Below, piece after piece: positions 27,931 to 36,524 of a stretch of DNA of 64,000 nt (position 1 is its first letter; each line of letters opens with the position of its first letter). The translations under genes were made by a program, and so were the position numbers. This DNA comes from Pseudomonas sp. MYb327 (lineage in GTDB: Bacteria; Pseudomonadota; Gammaproteobacteria; Pseudomonadales; Pseudomonadaceae). Where the stretch lies: assembly GCF_040438925.1 (NCBI RefSeq), contig NZ_CP159258.1:696001-760000 (forward strand), read 5' to 3'. The notes below the pieces were generated by a model that saw only the letters and a list, made by a program, of their open reading frames with translations, was not told the DNA's origin and searched no databases.

Positions 27931-28670
27931 TGGACGTTCTAAGCCTTATCGGAATCATCCTGGCGTTCGTCGCCATCATTGGCGGCAACTTCCTTGAAGG
28001 CGGTCACCTCGGCGCACTGGCCAACGGCCCGGCGGCGTTGATCGTGCTCGGCGGGACCATTGGCGCGGCATTGCTGCAATCGCCCATGAGTGCCTTCAAG
28101 CGCGCCATGCAAATTCTCGCGTGGATCCTGTTTCCCCCACGCATCGACCTGGCCGGTGGCGTCGATCGTGTCGTCAACTGGAGCCTGACCGCTCGCAAGG
28201 AAGGCTTGCTCGGTCTGGAAGGCGTGGCCGATACCGAGCCTGACAGTTACTCGCGCAAAGGCCTGCAACTGCTGGTTGATGGCGCCGAGCCGGAAGCGAT
28301 CCGCAGTATTCTGGAAGTGGATTTCTACACCCAGGAAAGCCGTGACATCGAAGCCGCCAAGGTCTTCGAAAGCATGGGCGGTTATGCACCGACCATTGGC
28401 ATCATCGGTGCGGTGATGGGCCTGATTCACGTCATGGGCAACCTCGGTGATCCGTCGCAACTGGGTAACGGCATCGCCGTGGCCTTCGTCGCCACCATCT
28501 ACGGCGTGGCCAGTGCCAACCTGGTGCTGTTGCCGATTGCCGCCAAACTCAAGTCGATTGCATTGCGCCAATCGCGTTATCGCGAAATGTTGCTGGAAGG
28601 GATCCTGTCGATCGCCGAAGGTGAAAACCCTCGCTCCATTGAGTTGAAGCTTCAGGGCTTCATGGATTAA
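27930..28670 (+). CDS. motC: Flagellar stator protein MotC (MotA family)
   Basis: Proton-channel stator subunit of the MotCD pair, which Pseudomonas uses alongside MotAB and needs for swarming. The 246 residues show the MotA/TolQ fold with four membrane helices (first at ~4-20, LSLIGIILAFVAIIGG) and a conserved last pair around AAKVFESMGGYAPTIGIIGA. The ATG at 27930 overlaps the cheB stop (TGATG). motD follows 12 bases later. Confidence 0.94.
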   Translation: MDVLSLIGIILAFVAIIGGNFLEGGHLGALANGPAALIVLGGTIGAALLQSPMSAFKRAMQILAWILFPPRIDLAGGVDRVVNWSLTARKEGLLGLEGVADTEPDSYSRKGLQLLVDGAEPEAIRSILEVDFYTQESRDIEAAKVFESMGGYAPTIGIIGAVMGLIHVMGNLGDPSQLGNGIAVAFVATIYGVASANLVLLPIAAKLKSIALRQSRYREMLLEGILSIAEGENPRSIELKLQGFMD

Positions 28671-28682
28671 GGGAATAACCTC

Positions 28683-29573
28683 ATGGCTCGTCGTCGCCAG
28701 CATGAAGAACACGTCAATCACGAGCGCTGGCTGGTGTCCTACGCGGACTTCATCACCTTGCTCTTCGCGTTTTTTGTGGTGATGTACTCGATTTCTTCGA
28801 TCAACGAAGGCAAGTACAAGGTCATTTCCCAGGCGCTGATCGGCGTCTTCACCGACGCCGATCGCTCCTTGCAACCGATTCCGATCGGTGAGGAGCGACC
28901 GAAGACCGTGACCCCGGCCAAGCCGCTGGTCAAGGACAGTGACCAGGTTGACGCCGGCGTCGCTGGCGCCAGTGACCCGCTGAAAAGCATCGCCAATGAC
29001 ATCAGCGCGGCGTTCGGCGACCTGATCAAATCCAACCAGATGACCGTGCGCGGGAACGAGTTGTGGGTCGAGATCGAGCTCAATTCGAGTCTGTTGTTCG
29101 GCAGTGGCGATGCCATGCCCAGCGACATTGCGTTCAATATCATCGATAAGGTGGCGGCAATTCTGAAGCCGTTCGACAACCCGATCCACGTCGAAGGCTT
29201 CACCGACGATCAACCGATCCGCACCGCTCAGTACCCGACCAACTGGGAACTGTCATCGGCGCGCTCCGCCAGCATCGTACGCATGCTCGCGATGCAAGGG
29301 GTGAACCCCGGGCGTCTGGCATCGGTGGGGTATGGCGAATTCCAACCAGTGGCCAACAACGCCACCGCCGAGGGCCGAGCGCGCAATCGTCGCGTGGTGC
29401 TGGTGGTATCACGCAATCTCGATGTGCGCCGCAGCCTCACCGGCACTGGAACGGCCAATGCGCAACCGGATGCCGCCTTGAAGCGTGCTGGCACACAAAC
29501 TGCACCGACCCCGGTCAAGTCGCCGGTACGAGAGAGCGCCGTCAATTCTCCGTCGCCCGCATTAACACGTTGA
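28683..29573 (+). CDS. motD: Flagellar stator protein MotD (MotB family)
   Basis: Peptidoglycan-anchored partner of MotC. A basic N terminus is followed by one membrane helix (~17-40) with the proton-carrying Asp in SYADFITLLFAFFVVMYS. The periplasmic OmpA-like domain (~110-245) binds the wall (VEGFTDDQPIRTAQYPTNWE; GRARNRRVVLVVS). The 296-residue protein ends in a Thr/Ala/Pro-rich tail. Confidence 0.95.
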   Translation: MARRRQHEEHVNHERWLVSYADFITLLFAFFVVMYSISSINEGKYKVISQALIGVFTDADRSLQPIPIGEERPKTVTPAKPLVKDSDQVDAGVAGASDPLKSIANDISAAFGDLIKSNQMTVRGNELWVEIELNSSLLFGSGDAMPSDIAFNIIDKVAAILKPFDNPIHVEGFTDDQPIRTAQYPTNWELSSARSASIVRMLAMQGVNPGRLASVGYGEFQPVANNATAEGRARNRRVVLVVSRNLDVRRSLTGTGTANAQPDAALKRAGTQTAPTPVKSPVRESAVNSPSPALTR

Positions 29574-29616
29574 GCTATTTCTCGGTCGATCCATTGGGCC
29601 GGGTGGAACTAACCGA

Positions 29617-30405
29617 ATGAGAGTCTGGGCAGTCGCCAATCAAAAGGGTGGTGTCGGTAAAACCACTTCCTCCATCGCTTTAGCCGGGTTACTGGCCGAG
29701 GCGGGCAAGCGCGTGGTCGTGGTCGACCTCGACCCTCACGGCTCCATGACCAGCTATTTCGGTTACGACCCGGACACCCTGGAACACAGCAACTACGACC
29801 TGTTCCTGCACAAGGGCAGCGTGCCCCAGGGCTTGCCCGGCCAGTTGCTGCTTTCCACCAGTGATGAACGTATTTCTCTGCTGCCGTCAAGCACCGCCCT
29901 GGCGACTCTTGAGCGCCAGTCGCCGGGCCAGAGTGGCCTGGGCCTGGTGATCGCCAAGAGCCTCGCGCAGTTGTGGCAGGACTTCGATTACGCGGTGATC
30001 GACAGCCCGCCGTTGCTTGGCGTGTTGATGGTCAACGCGTTGGCGGCAAGCCAGCAACTGGTGATCCCGGTGCAGACCGAACACCTGGCGGTCAAAGGCC
30101 TGGAACGCATGGTCAACACCCTGGTGATGATCAACCGCTCACGCAAACAGGCGCTGCCGTTCACCATCGTGCCGACGCTGTTCGACCGTCGCACGCAAGC
30201 GTCCCTTGGCACGCTGCGGGTATTGCGCGACAAGTTTCCGGAAGAAATCTGGCAAGGCTACATCCCCGTGGACACGCGTTTACGCGACGCCAGTCGGGCC
30301 GGGCTGACGCCTTCGCAATTCGATGGCAAGAGCCGTGGCGTACTCGCTTACCGCGCACTGCTCAAGCATCTGCTCGCGGCGCAACTTGTGGCGCAGGTGG
30401 CGTGA
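29617..30405 (+). CDS. parC: ParA-family ATPase ParC for polar chemosensory array positioning
   Basis: Deviant Walker-type ATPase that places chemotaxis arrays and the ParP protein at the cell pole. The Walker A is at the N terminus (NQKGGVGKTTSSIALAG), followed by VVDLDPHGSMTSYFGYD and IDSPPLLGVLMVNAL. It is 262 residues. Its position between motD and a CheW-domain ParP gene is the arrangement known in Vibrio and P. aeruginosa and supports this role over chromosome partitioning. Confidence 0.9.
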   Translation: MRVWAVANQKGGVGKTTSSIALAGLLAEAGKRVVVVDLDPHGSMTSYFGYDPDTLEHSNYDLFLHKGSVPQGLPGQLLLSTSDERISLLPSSTALATLERQSPGQSGLGLVIAKSLAQLWQDFDYAVIDSPPLLGVLMVNALAASQQLVIPVQTEHLAVKGLERMVNTLVMINRSRKQALPFTIVPTLFDRRTQASLGTLRVLRDKFPEEIWQGYIPVDTRLRDASRAGLTPSQFDGKSRGVLAYRALLKHLLAAQLVAQVA

Positions 30406-30432
30406 GATGAGCCTAAACAATGGGGTGCGCCC

Positions 30433-31305
30433 ATGAACCGGCCGATCAAGATCTCGTCTCGCCCGCAACTGGCGCTCCAGTCCTATCTGGACAGCTTGCT
30501 GCAGGATGCGACCGAAGACTTGCCAGTCGAAGAAACGTTACCGGAACTGATCGAGTTCGGCGCCGTACTGGATGAATTCCATGCCGCCGTGCTCGAAGAA
30601 CAGGCCCGCGATGCTGAACAGGCCAAAGTCGATGCCGAGCCAAGGGCCGCCGTGGTCGAACCTGAGGCTCCAATTGCTCTGGCCGTGATTGAAGCGCCAG
30701 CTCCGATTCTGGCGACGGTTTCAACCATCGCGCCGATGCTGCAAACCTTGGTGCCGCCGGTCGTCGAAGTTCATCTGCCACCTTCCAGCACGCCACCGCC
30801 GGTGCAAACCGACGGACGTCCGGCATGGGCTGCCGAGCCCTTCGAATGCCTGTTGTTCGATGTTGCCGGGTTGACCCTGGCGGTGCCGCTGGTGTGCCTG
30901 GGCTCGATTTATCCATTGGCCGGGCATGAGTTGACGCCGTTGTTCGGTCAACCGGAATGGTTCCTCGGCATCCTGCCGAGCCAGGCGGGCAACCTCAAGG
31001 TGCTCGACACTGCGCGGTGGGTCATGCCCGACCGTTATCGCGATGACTTCCGCCAGGGCCTGCAATACGTTATTTCCGTTCAGGGCTACGAGTGGGGGCT
31101 GGCGGTGCATCAGGTCAGTCGTTCGTTGCGCCTGGACCCGAACGAAATCAAATGGCGCAGCCACCGTGGTCAACGGCCATGGTTGGCGGGCACAGTGATT
31201 GAACACATGTGTGCGTTGCTCGACGTCTCCGAACTGGCCGAACTGATCGCCAGCGGTGGGGCAAAGCACATGGGCGGCAGCAAGCCGGCTCACAAACCTA
31301 CATAA
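30433..31305 (+). CDS. parP: CheW-domain polar array protein ParP
   Basis: Scaffold that links CheA and ParC and holds the chemosensory array at the pole. The 290 residues have an acidic, Ala/Pro-rich N-terminal half (~1-135) and a C-terminal CheW-like domain (~138-270: FECLLFDVAGLTLAVPLVCL; SVQGYEWGLAVHQVSRSL). The low-complexity half is consistent with a flexible tether. It lies between parC and cheW. Confidence 0.9.
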   Translation: MNRPIKISSRPQLALQSYLDSLLQDATEDLPVEETLPELIEFGAVLDEFHAAVLEEQARDAEQAKVDAEPRAAVVEPEAPIALAVIEAPAPILATVSTIAPMLQTLVPPVVEVHLPPSSTPPPVQTDGRPAWAAEPFECLLFDVAGLTLAVPLVCLGSIYPLAGHELTPLFGQPEWFLGILPSQAGNLKVLDTARWVMPDRYRDDFRQGLQYVISVQGYEWGLAVHQVSRSLRLDPNEIKWRSHRGQRPWLAGTVIEHMCALLDVSELAELIASGGAKHMGGSKPAHKPT

Positions 31306-31346
31306 CAGAACAACACCGCCAGGGCGGTTTCTTGAGGGGTCAGGGT

Positions 31347-31832
31347 ATGAATGACAAGGCAACGGCGGCAAAGGGTTCCGAAGATCCGATCCTGCAATGG
31401 GTAACCTTCAAACTGGACAACGAAACCTACGGCATCAACGTGATGCGCGTTCAGGAAGTCCTGCGCTACACCGAAATCGCCCCGGTGCCGGGTGCCCCGA
31501 GCTACGTGCTGGGCATCATCAACCTGCGCGGTAACGTGGTCACCGTGATCGACACCCGTCAGCGCTTTGGCCTGATGAACGCAGAAATCAGCGACAACAC
31601 CCGTATCGTCATCATCGAAGCCGACAAGCAAGTGGTCGGGATCATGGTCGACAGTGTGGCCGAAGTGGTTTACCTGCGTCAGTCGGAAATCGAAACCGCG
31701 CCGAACGTCGGTAACGAAGAATCCGCCAAATTCATTCAAGGCGTGTGCAACAAGAACAACGAACTGCTGATCCTTGTCGAGTTGGACAAGATGATGAGCG
31801 AAGAAGAATGGTCGGAACTGGAGAGTATCTGA
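31347..31832 (+). CDS. cheW: Chemotaxis coupling protein CheW
   Basis: Adaptor that joins receptors to CheA. The 161-residue protein is a single CheW domain (WVTFKLDNETYGINVMRVQE; GIINLRGNVVTVIDTRQRFG). The ATG at 31347 follows GAGGGGTCAGGGT. A longer upstream frame inside parP is a shadow. The next gene begins immediately after its stop. Confidence 0.97.
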   Translation: MNDKATAAKGSEDPILQWVTFKLDNETYGINVMRVQEVLRYTEIAPVPGAPSYVLGIINLRGNVVTVIDTRQRFGLMNAEISDNTRIVIIEADKQVVGIMVDSVAEVVYLRQSEIETAPNVGNEESAKFIQGVCNKNNELLILVELDKMMSEEEWSELESI

Positions 31833-32225
31833 TTGATTCTTGAGGTTGCGGTCATTGTCCTGTTCCTGTTTTGGGCAGGCACGCTGGCAATGTTTCTGGC
31901 GTACATTCGCGCTCAAAAGCAGATCGCCGCGCAACAGGCCCAGGGTGAAGCGCTGCGTGATCAGCGCATCAAGGACCTGGCCAAGCGTGTTGACGACTAT
32001 CAGAACGGCAACGTGCGCATGGGTGAAGACCTGCACGAACTGCGTTCGATCGTCGGGCCCTTGCCGGACAAACTGGCTCAGCTCGAACAGCGCGACCCTT
32101 CCAGCCTGTCATTCGCCCAAGCAGCGCGACTGGTCGGGATGGGCGCGAGCGTCGACGAACTGACCCAGTCCTGCGGCTTGACCCAGGCTGAGGCGGAGTT
32201 GATGAGCAAGCTTCACAAGAACTGA
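31833..32225 (+). CDS. DUF2802 family membrane-anchored protein
   Basis: 130-residue protein of unknown function regularly found at the end of Pseudomonas chemotaxis operons. It has one N-terminal membrane helix (residues ~2-22, ILEVAVIVLFLFWAGTLAMF), a charged coiled-coil stretch (~30-65) and a C-terminal DUF2802-like segment (LSFAQAARLVGMGASVDEL, then CGLTQAEAELMSKLHKN) that resembles a small helix-turn-helix. The start is TTG, abutting the cheW stop. A REP pair follows. Confidence 0.82.
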   Translation: MILEVAVIVLFLFWAGTLAMFLAYIRAQKQIAAQQAQGEALRDQRIKDLAKRVDDYQNGNVRMGEDLHELRSIVGPLPDKLAQLEQRDPSSLSFAQAARLVGMGASVDELTQSCGLTQAEAELMSKLHKN

Positions 32226-32246
32226 GTTTTGCGCTCAAGCTGAAAT

Positions 32247-32345
32247 CGCCATCGCGAGCAAGCTCGCTCCCACAGGGTCCAGTGCTCAACACATACTGTG
32301 TGAGCGCCACAAATCACGGTGAGAGCGAGCTTGCTCGCGATGGCG
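32247..32345. repeat. REP pair (GAGCGAGCTTGCTCGCGATGGCG family)
   Basis: Inverted units CGCCATCGCGAGCAAGCTCG and CGAGCTTGCTCGCGATGGCG flank about 40 bases. The right unit is part of a longer direct repeat shared with 33011-33068. Confidence 0.9.
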
Positions 32346-32380
32346 TCCCCGAAACCTCAGTAATCATCCGCGCGTGCGGT
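32323..32380. repeat. Direct repeat copy A (matches 33011-33068)
   Basis: 58 bases, hand-aligned, differ at six positions from the segment at 33011-33068, in the same orientation. The segment combines a REP unit with the complement of the last codons of the minus-strand FlhB-like gene. The copies flank the membrane-protein gene. Confidence 0.85.
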
Positions 32381-32392
32381 GACTCTTTCTCC
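32357..32392 (-). pseudogene. Decayed 3' tail of an FlhB-C-terminal-like gene
   Basis: Read on the minus strand this segment encodes GERVTARADDY followed by a stop. The intact gene at 33045 ends EKDVTSRGDDY and a stop. Only about 12 codons are recognisable. It is a remnant, not an expressed gene. Confidence 0.7.
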
Positions 32393-32442
32393 GCAAAATG
32401 CCTTCTCCGGATACTCACACCTGTGCAGCGACAAGGAAGCCT

Positions 32443-32937
32443 ATGCTCGACATTTTTCGTAGCACACCGCTGTGGGTTTATGCAGTCTTTTTGATCTTGA
32501 CTTATTACGGTGTCAGCGCTTGCTTCAAGAGCCATGAATCGAAGCGTTCGTTGCAAATCACGCCAGCGATATTCATCGCCATTTCTCTAGTCTCGCTGAA
32601 ACTCTCCCAAGGCATTGCGATCCCGCTCTCAGTCTATGCGCTGGGATTGCTCGCGGGTTGGATGTTGGCATTGCGCTTTTATTCATACCAAGGCGCAGAG
32701 CGCGTCGGTGAATGTCTGGTACTGAATGGCACCGTCAAGGTGCTGGCTGTGTATTGGGGATTCTTTGCTTTGCGTTACTACAGTGGATATCAAGAGGCCA
32801 TGCACCCGGAGCTCGCCGAAGAAGTACCGGCGATAGCCACGTCAGAACTGACGTCAGGCATCATCAATGGTTTGATCCTGGGCCGCAGCCTCAAGCTTTT
32901 GCGGTTTTTCAAGGCAGATACCGTGGCGCAGTTGTAG
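32443..32937 (+). CDS. Uncharacterised multi-pass membrane protein
   Basis: I do not recognise a function. The 164 residues contain about five hydrophobic helices: ~10-25 (VYAVFLILTYYGVSAC), ~40-55, ~65-85 (LSVYALGLLAGWMLALRFY), ~98-115 and ~138-155 (SGIINGLILGRSLKLLRFF). The ATG at 32443 follows AAGGAAGC. Codon use is visibly more A/T-rich than in the flagellar genes. The gene is bounded on both sides by copies of the same 58-base segment, which suggests it was acquired as a unit. Confidence 0.75.
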   Translation: MLDIFRSTPLWVYAVFLILTYYGVSACFKSHESKRSLQITPAIFIAISLVSLKLSQGIAIPLSVYALGLLAGWMLALRFYSYQGAERVGECLVLNGTVKVLAVYWGFFALRYYSGYQEAMHPELAEEVPAIATSELTSGIINGLILGRSLKLLRFFKADTVAQL

Positions 32938-33003
32938 GCGCGAGCAGGCTCGCTGCGACAGTGGTTTTATAACGGACACAAAATATGTGTTCGCTGAAGA
33001 TCA

Positions 33004-33034
33004 ATTGTGGGAGCGAGCTTGCTCGCGATGGCGT
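33004..33034. repeat. Single REP unit
   Basis: TTGTGGGAGCGAGCTTGCTCGCGATGGCG is one unit of the same family as 32247-32345, without an inverted partner nearby. It begins direct repeat copy B. Confidence 0.85.
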
Positions 33035-33068
33035 TTTCGAAACCTCAATAATCATCCCCGCGTGAGGT
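33011..33068. repeat. Direct repeat copy B (matches 32323-32380)
   Basis: This copy contains the REP unit and the functional 3' end of the minus-strand FlhB-like gene (stop codon complement TCA at 33045-33047). It differs from copy A at six of 58 bases. Confidence 0.85.
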
Positions 33069-33374
33069 CACATCCTTCTCGACCCTCGGCGCATTCGGAT
33101 CATGCCCCACGGGAAACTTGCCTTTCAGATTCCACGCAAACGCAATGATCTCGGCAATCGTGCGGTACAACTCCTCCGGAATACTGTCCCCCAACTCCAT
33201 CCGCGCCAACAGTTTCACCAGCTCGGCGTTTTCGTAGATTGGCACTTCGTAATCACGGGCGATCCGCAGAATTTCTTCCGCCAGTTCTTCGTCACCCTTG
33301 GCCGTGAGGGTAGGTGCATGGTTGCCGTCGTATTTAAGGGCGATGGCTTGGCGTGGGGCGTTGGGGTTGCTCAT
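33045..33374 (-). CDS. Free-standing FlhB C-terminal domain protein (FhlB/FlhX type)
   Basis: 109-residue soluble protein homologous to the part of FlhB that follows the NPTH autocleavage site. FlhB reads HYAVALKYDPD after cleavage; here the N terminus reads RQAIALKYDGN. Both continue with an AKG, an ILRIA/IREIA helix and an EIPGGLY or SIPEELY segment. No NPTH motif or membrane helix is present, so it is born as a cleaved-like fragment. Related stand-alone proteins (FlhX of Helicobacter) can replace the FlhB fragment. It overlaps the FliK-like gene by four bases (ATGA). A longer upstream frame is a shadow of that gene. Confidence 0.88.
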   Translation of the reverse strand: MSNPNAPRQAIALKYDGNHAPTLTAKGDEELAEEILRIARDYEVPIYENAELVKLLARMELGDSIPEELYRTIAEIIAFAWNLKGKFPVGHDPNAPRVEKDVTSRGDDY

Positions 33375-34945
33375 GCGTTTTCGTCGACCCAGCGTTGTTC
33401 GAGGCGGTTTTGCGGACCTGCGGGCGGTTTGCCGTGATGGCAATCGAGATCGCCGACGTTCAGGCCCGAGGCGAGCAGGCGTTCGCGCAACCCCGCTAGA
33501 TTGTTTTCGATCAGGCTGGCGGTGTAAGGCCGTTCCGCCCAGAGCTGGCTGGACAGGCTGCCCTTGATCAACTGCGCCTGGACCTGAAGCGGCCCAAGCG
33601 GCTCCATGTCGAACGCCAGGTCGACGCGCCACAGTTGCTGTTTGGGTTCGCGCTCATCGCGGCGGTCGTGTTGCGCTTCTTTCTCCGGTGCTTCTTCGCG
33701 CTGAAACTTGACCTGCAACGGTACGATGTCCTGCATGTTGCGCATCGGGATTTCCAGTTGCCAGGTGCTCATCAAGCGGCCATCGCTGGTGACGCCGGTC
33801 TGTTCCAGACTCGATAGCTGATGGCTTTGCAGGCGCGAAACCGCCGCAGCGGCCAGGCGCAACAGGTGTTCTAGATCATCTTCGCCTTCCGCGCCCTGCA
33901 ACAGGCGCTCGGGCAACGGGAAACCGGTCGGGGATGGTTTGGCACTGACTTGCCCCAACATGCCGAGTGCATTGCGTACAAAATTCGGCATGGCCTGGGC
34001 CAGGGTGTTGGCGGCGATGATCGCGTTGAGGTTGCTGTTGGCCGGCAGCCCGGGTGTCAGTTGGGCAATCAACTTGAGCAGGTCGGCTTTCATGTCCGGC
34101 GCGAGCGTTGGGTTCTGCCCGGTCAGCAGTTTTGATTCGAGGAATGCGCCGCTGCCGGCGAGCGCCAACGCCAGGCCTTTCGGCGTGCTCAGTTGCTGAA
34201 CATCAGGCAAACCGGCGAGCAACTTGTCGGCGACGGCCCGCAGGTCCAGGGAGGTCTGATCCGAGGCCGGCAGGTTTTGCAGGAGTTTGAGCAATCCGTC
34301 CAGCGAGCCTTGGCGACTTAGTTGGCTGACCAATTGTTGAGTCACCGCCAATTGTTCCTGGCGGTTACTCAGCGGTACGAATTTCAACGTTTGGCTGTCT
34401 TGCACCTGCGCACTCAATAAAGTGCCGATGCGCAACGGCTGCGGGCTGTCGATGCTCAAGGTGCTGCCGCTCAGGGCGGTATTTAGCAGACTCACCATCG
34501 AGCGAAACACCGCTGGCTGCCCCGGCACTTGCGGCAACACCTGAGATGTCAGCACTTTGCCTTGCAGCAGCGTGCCAACCGGCAATTGTGCGGTGTCGAT
34601 GCGGGTGAGGGTGGCGACGCTGGAGGCGATGGCCTGTTGCACGGTGACCGCCAGATTACCCGCCGAGGGCTGGGTGACCGCCATATTGGTGCCTTGGGCC
34701 AATGGCTGGTTGCTGCTGGCCTGGACTGTAGTTTGACGGCCGTTTTCGAGGGTGACCTTGAGCAACAACTGAAAGGTCTGATCCGTCTGCTTGAGTGACA
34801 GCACTTCGGCATTGGCGGTCTGACCGGCGGTGATCAGGCCCTCCATCGGCGTCAGCAGCTTGATCAGCTCGCCACTCAGTACCAGCGGACGCGTGGTCGC
34901 CGGGGTGGTCTGCGGTAGCGGAAGGATGTTCATTTCGCCTGTCAT
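33371..34945 (-). CDS. FliK-like hook-length control family protein (second copy)
   Basis: 524-residue protein whose C-terminal ~120 residues match the Flg_hook domain of FliK (EPLGPLQVQAQLIKGSLSSQ, then NNLAGLRERLLASGLNVGDL). The N-terminal ~380 residues are Gln/Thr/Leu/Pro-rich with no recognised domain. It is distinct from fliK at 10793. It is translationally coupled to the FlhB-like gene, so the pair repeats the FliK-FlhB partnership. Its role in Pseudomonas is unknown to me. Starts at 34945 (MTGEMN) or 34933 (MNILPL) are both possible. Confidence 0.85.
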   Translation of the reverse strand: MTGEMNILPLPQTTPATTRPLVLSGELIKLLTPMEGLITAGQTANAEVLSLKQTDQTFQLLLKVTLENGRQTTVQASSNQPLAQGTNMAVTQPSAGNLAVTVQQAIASSVATLTRIDTAQLPVGTLLQGKVLTSQVLPQVPGQPAVFRSMVSLLNTALSGSTLSIDSPQPLRIGTLLSAQVQDSQTLKFVPLSNRQEQLAVTQQLVSQLSRQGSLDGLLKLLQNLPASDQTSLDLRAVADKLLAGLPDVQQLSTPKGLALALAGSGAFLESKLLTGQNPTLAPDMKADLLKLIAQLTPGLPANSNLNAIIAANTLAQAMPNFVRNALGMLGQVSAKPSPTGFPLPERLLQGAEGEDDLEHLLRLAAAAVSRLQSHQLSSLEQTGVTSDGRLMSTWQLEIPMRNMQDIVPLQVKFQREEAPEKEAQHDRRDEREPKQQLWRVDLAFDMEPLGPLQVQAQLIKGSLSSQLWAERPYTASLIENNLAGLRERLLASGLNVGDLDCHHGKPPAGPQNRLEQRWVDENA

Positions 34946-34990
34946 ACGCGGTCACAACCTTGGGAAAATGCGCTCTTTAGAGTAGGAGAT

Positions 34991-35005
34991 GGCATGTATA
35001 ATGCC
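34991..35005. promoter_or_regulatory. Possible ccmA promoter -10 / small palindrome
   Basis: GGCATGTATAATGCC is a perfect 5-bp-arm palindrome containing TATAAT (34997-35002). It lies about 140 bases upstream of ccmA. No convincing -35 box was seen (CTCTTT/TTTAGA are weak), so this is tentative. Confidence 0.35.
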
Positions 35006-35143
35006 GCCGCGTTGTATACAGAGTGGCGCAAACGTTGCAATTATTTGACCCAGCTCTCTAGTTCGGGCTGCCAATACATTTATTCTGCATCACTTTAACG
35101 GCCGCGCCAGAGCCGACTTGAACCGTATAAGGCCCGTGAACCC

Positions 35144-35779
35144 TTGACCAGTCCAGTCCTGCAAACCGTTGCCCTTGCCTGTGAGCGAGATCTTCGGCTG
35201 CTTTTCGAAAATCTCGATTTGAGACTGGCCAGTGGCGAAATGGTACAGATCAGCGGCCCCAACGGCAGTGGAAAGACCAGTCTGTTGCGCCTGTTGTCGG
35301 GGCTCATGCAACCGACCGCTGGTCAAGTGTTGCTCAACGGCCAGTCGCTGCACGAGCAGCGTACCGAGTTGGCGCGCAATCTGTTGTGGATCGGCCATGC
35401 TGCCGGGATCAAGGATTTGCTGACGCCGGAAGAGAACTTGAGCTGGCTTTGCGCCCTGCATCAACCGGCCTCTCACGAGGCGATCTGGCAAGCTCTGGCG
35501 GCGGTGGGTTTACGCGGTTTCGAAGATGTTCCCTGTCACACACTGTCCGCCGGTCAGCAACGCCGCGTGGCGCTGGCGCGGTTGTATCTGGACAGTCCGC
35601 CGCTATGGATTCTCGACGAGCCGTTCACCGCCCTCGACAAGCAAGGCGTTGCGCAGCTTGAGGAACACCTGGCCACTCATTGCGAACGCGGCGGCATGGT
35701 GGTTTTGACTACGCACCATACACTGAGCCGGATGCCGGCCAGCTATCGCGACATCGACTTGGGGAAATGGGCCGTATGA
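35144..35779 (+). CDS. ccmA: Heme exporter ATP-binding protein CcmA
   Basis: ATPase of the CcmAB(CD) complex that releases holo-CcmE during cytochrome c maturation. Walker [10 protein letters not shown] (~43), signature [14 protein letters not shown] (~135) and Walker [11 protein letters not shown] are present in 211 residues. The start is TTG at 35144, the first codon that retains the whole family N terminus ([13 protein letters not shown]). It opens the ccm operon and overlaps ccmB. Confidence 0.95.
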   Translation: MTSPVLQTVALACERDLRLLFENLDLRLASGEMVQISGPNGSGKTSLLRLLSGLMQPTAGQVLLNGQSLHEQRTELARNLLWIGHAAGIKDLLTPEENLSWLCALHQPASHEAIWQALAAVGLRGFEDVPCHTLSAGQQRRVALARLYLDSPPLWILDEPFTALDKQGVAQLEEHLATHCERGGMVVLTTHHTLSRMPASYRDIDLGKWAV

Positions 35780-36444
35780 GTGTTTTCGGCCTGTTGGTCG
35801 CCCGCGAGGCTCGTCTATTGTTCCGCCGTCCTGCGGAATTGGCCAATCCGCTGGTTTTCTTTGCCATCGTGGTTTCGCTGTTCCCGTTGGCGGTCGGTCC
35901 CGAGTCTCAATTGTTGCAAACCTTGTCTCCGGGACTGGTCTGGGTGGCGGCCCTTTTATCGGTTTTGCTCTCGCTGGACGGGCTTTTCCGCAGTGATTTC
36001 GAAGACGGATCGCTGGAACAGTGGGTCCTTTCGCCGCACCCCCTGGCGCTTCTGGTTTTAGCCAAGGTGCTGGCACACTGGGCTTTCTCCGGCCTGGCAC
36101 TGGTTTTACTCGCACCTTTGCTGGCGTTGATGCTCGGTTTGCCTGCCGCTTGTCTGCCGGTGTTGCTGCTTTCTTTATTGCTGGGTACACCGGTGCTGAG
36201 CCTGCTCGGTGCGGTGGGCGCGGCCCTGACGGTCGGTTTGAAGCGCGGTGGCCTGTTGCTGGCGTTGCTGATTTTGCCGTTGTACATCCCGGTGTTGATC
36301 CTTGGCAGTGGCGCCTTGCAGGCCGCCTTGCAAGGCATGCCGGCGACCGGTTATCTGCTATGGCTTGGTAGCCTGACCGCCCTGGCGATAACCCTGACAC
36401 CCTTTGCAATAGCTGCTGGCCTGAAGATCAGCGTCGGCGAATAA
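35776..36444 (+). CDS. ccmB: Heme exporter membrane protein CcmB
   Basis: Integral membrane partner of CcmA, 222 residues with about six helices. The family N terminus is evident ([20 protein letters not shown]). The ATG at 35776 overlaps the ccmA stop (ATGA). A longer frame beginning inside ccmA is rejected. Confidence 0.95.
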   Translation: MSVFGLLVAREARLLFRRPAELANPLVFFAIVVSLFPLAVGPESQLLQTLSPGLVWVAALLSVLLSLDGLFRSDFEDGSLEQWVLSPHPLALLVLAKVLAHWAFSGLALVLLAPLLALMLGLPAACLPVLLLSLLLGTPVLSLLGAVGAALTVGLKRGGLLLALLILPLYIPVLILGSGALQAALQGMPATGYLLWLGSLTALAITLTPFAIAAGLKISVGE

Positions 36445-36524
36445 TGAGGTCTGGTTAATTATTAACCAGCAAAGACCCTTTGGCTGCTTCGTGATAGCGA
36501 ACAGCAACCGTGATGGAAACAGTA

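Noticed and set aside
33045..33632. Longer 195-codon version of the FlhB-like protein
   Set aside because: The extra N-terminal part overlaps the FliK-like gene in another frame and does not resemble FlhB. The ATG at 33374 overlaps the upstream stop and fits coupling.
35011..35100. Second promoter for ccmA using TTGACC at 35045
   Set aside because: No reasonable -10 box lies 16-18 bases downstream.
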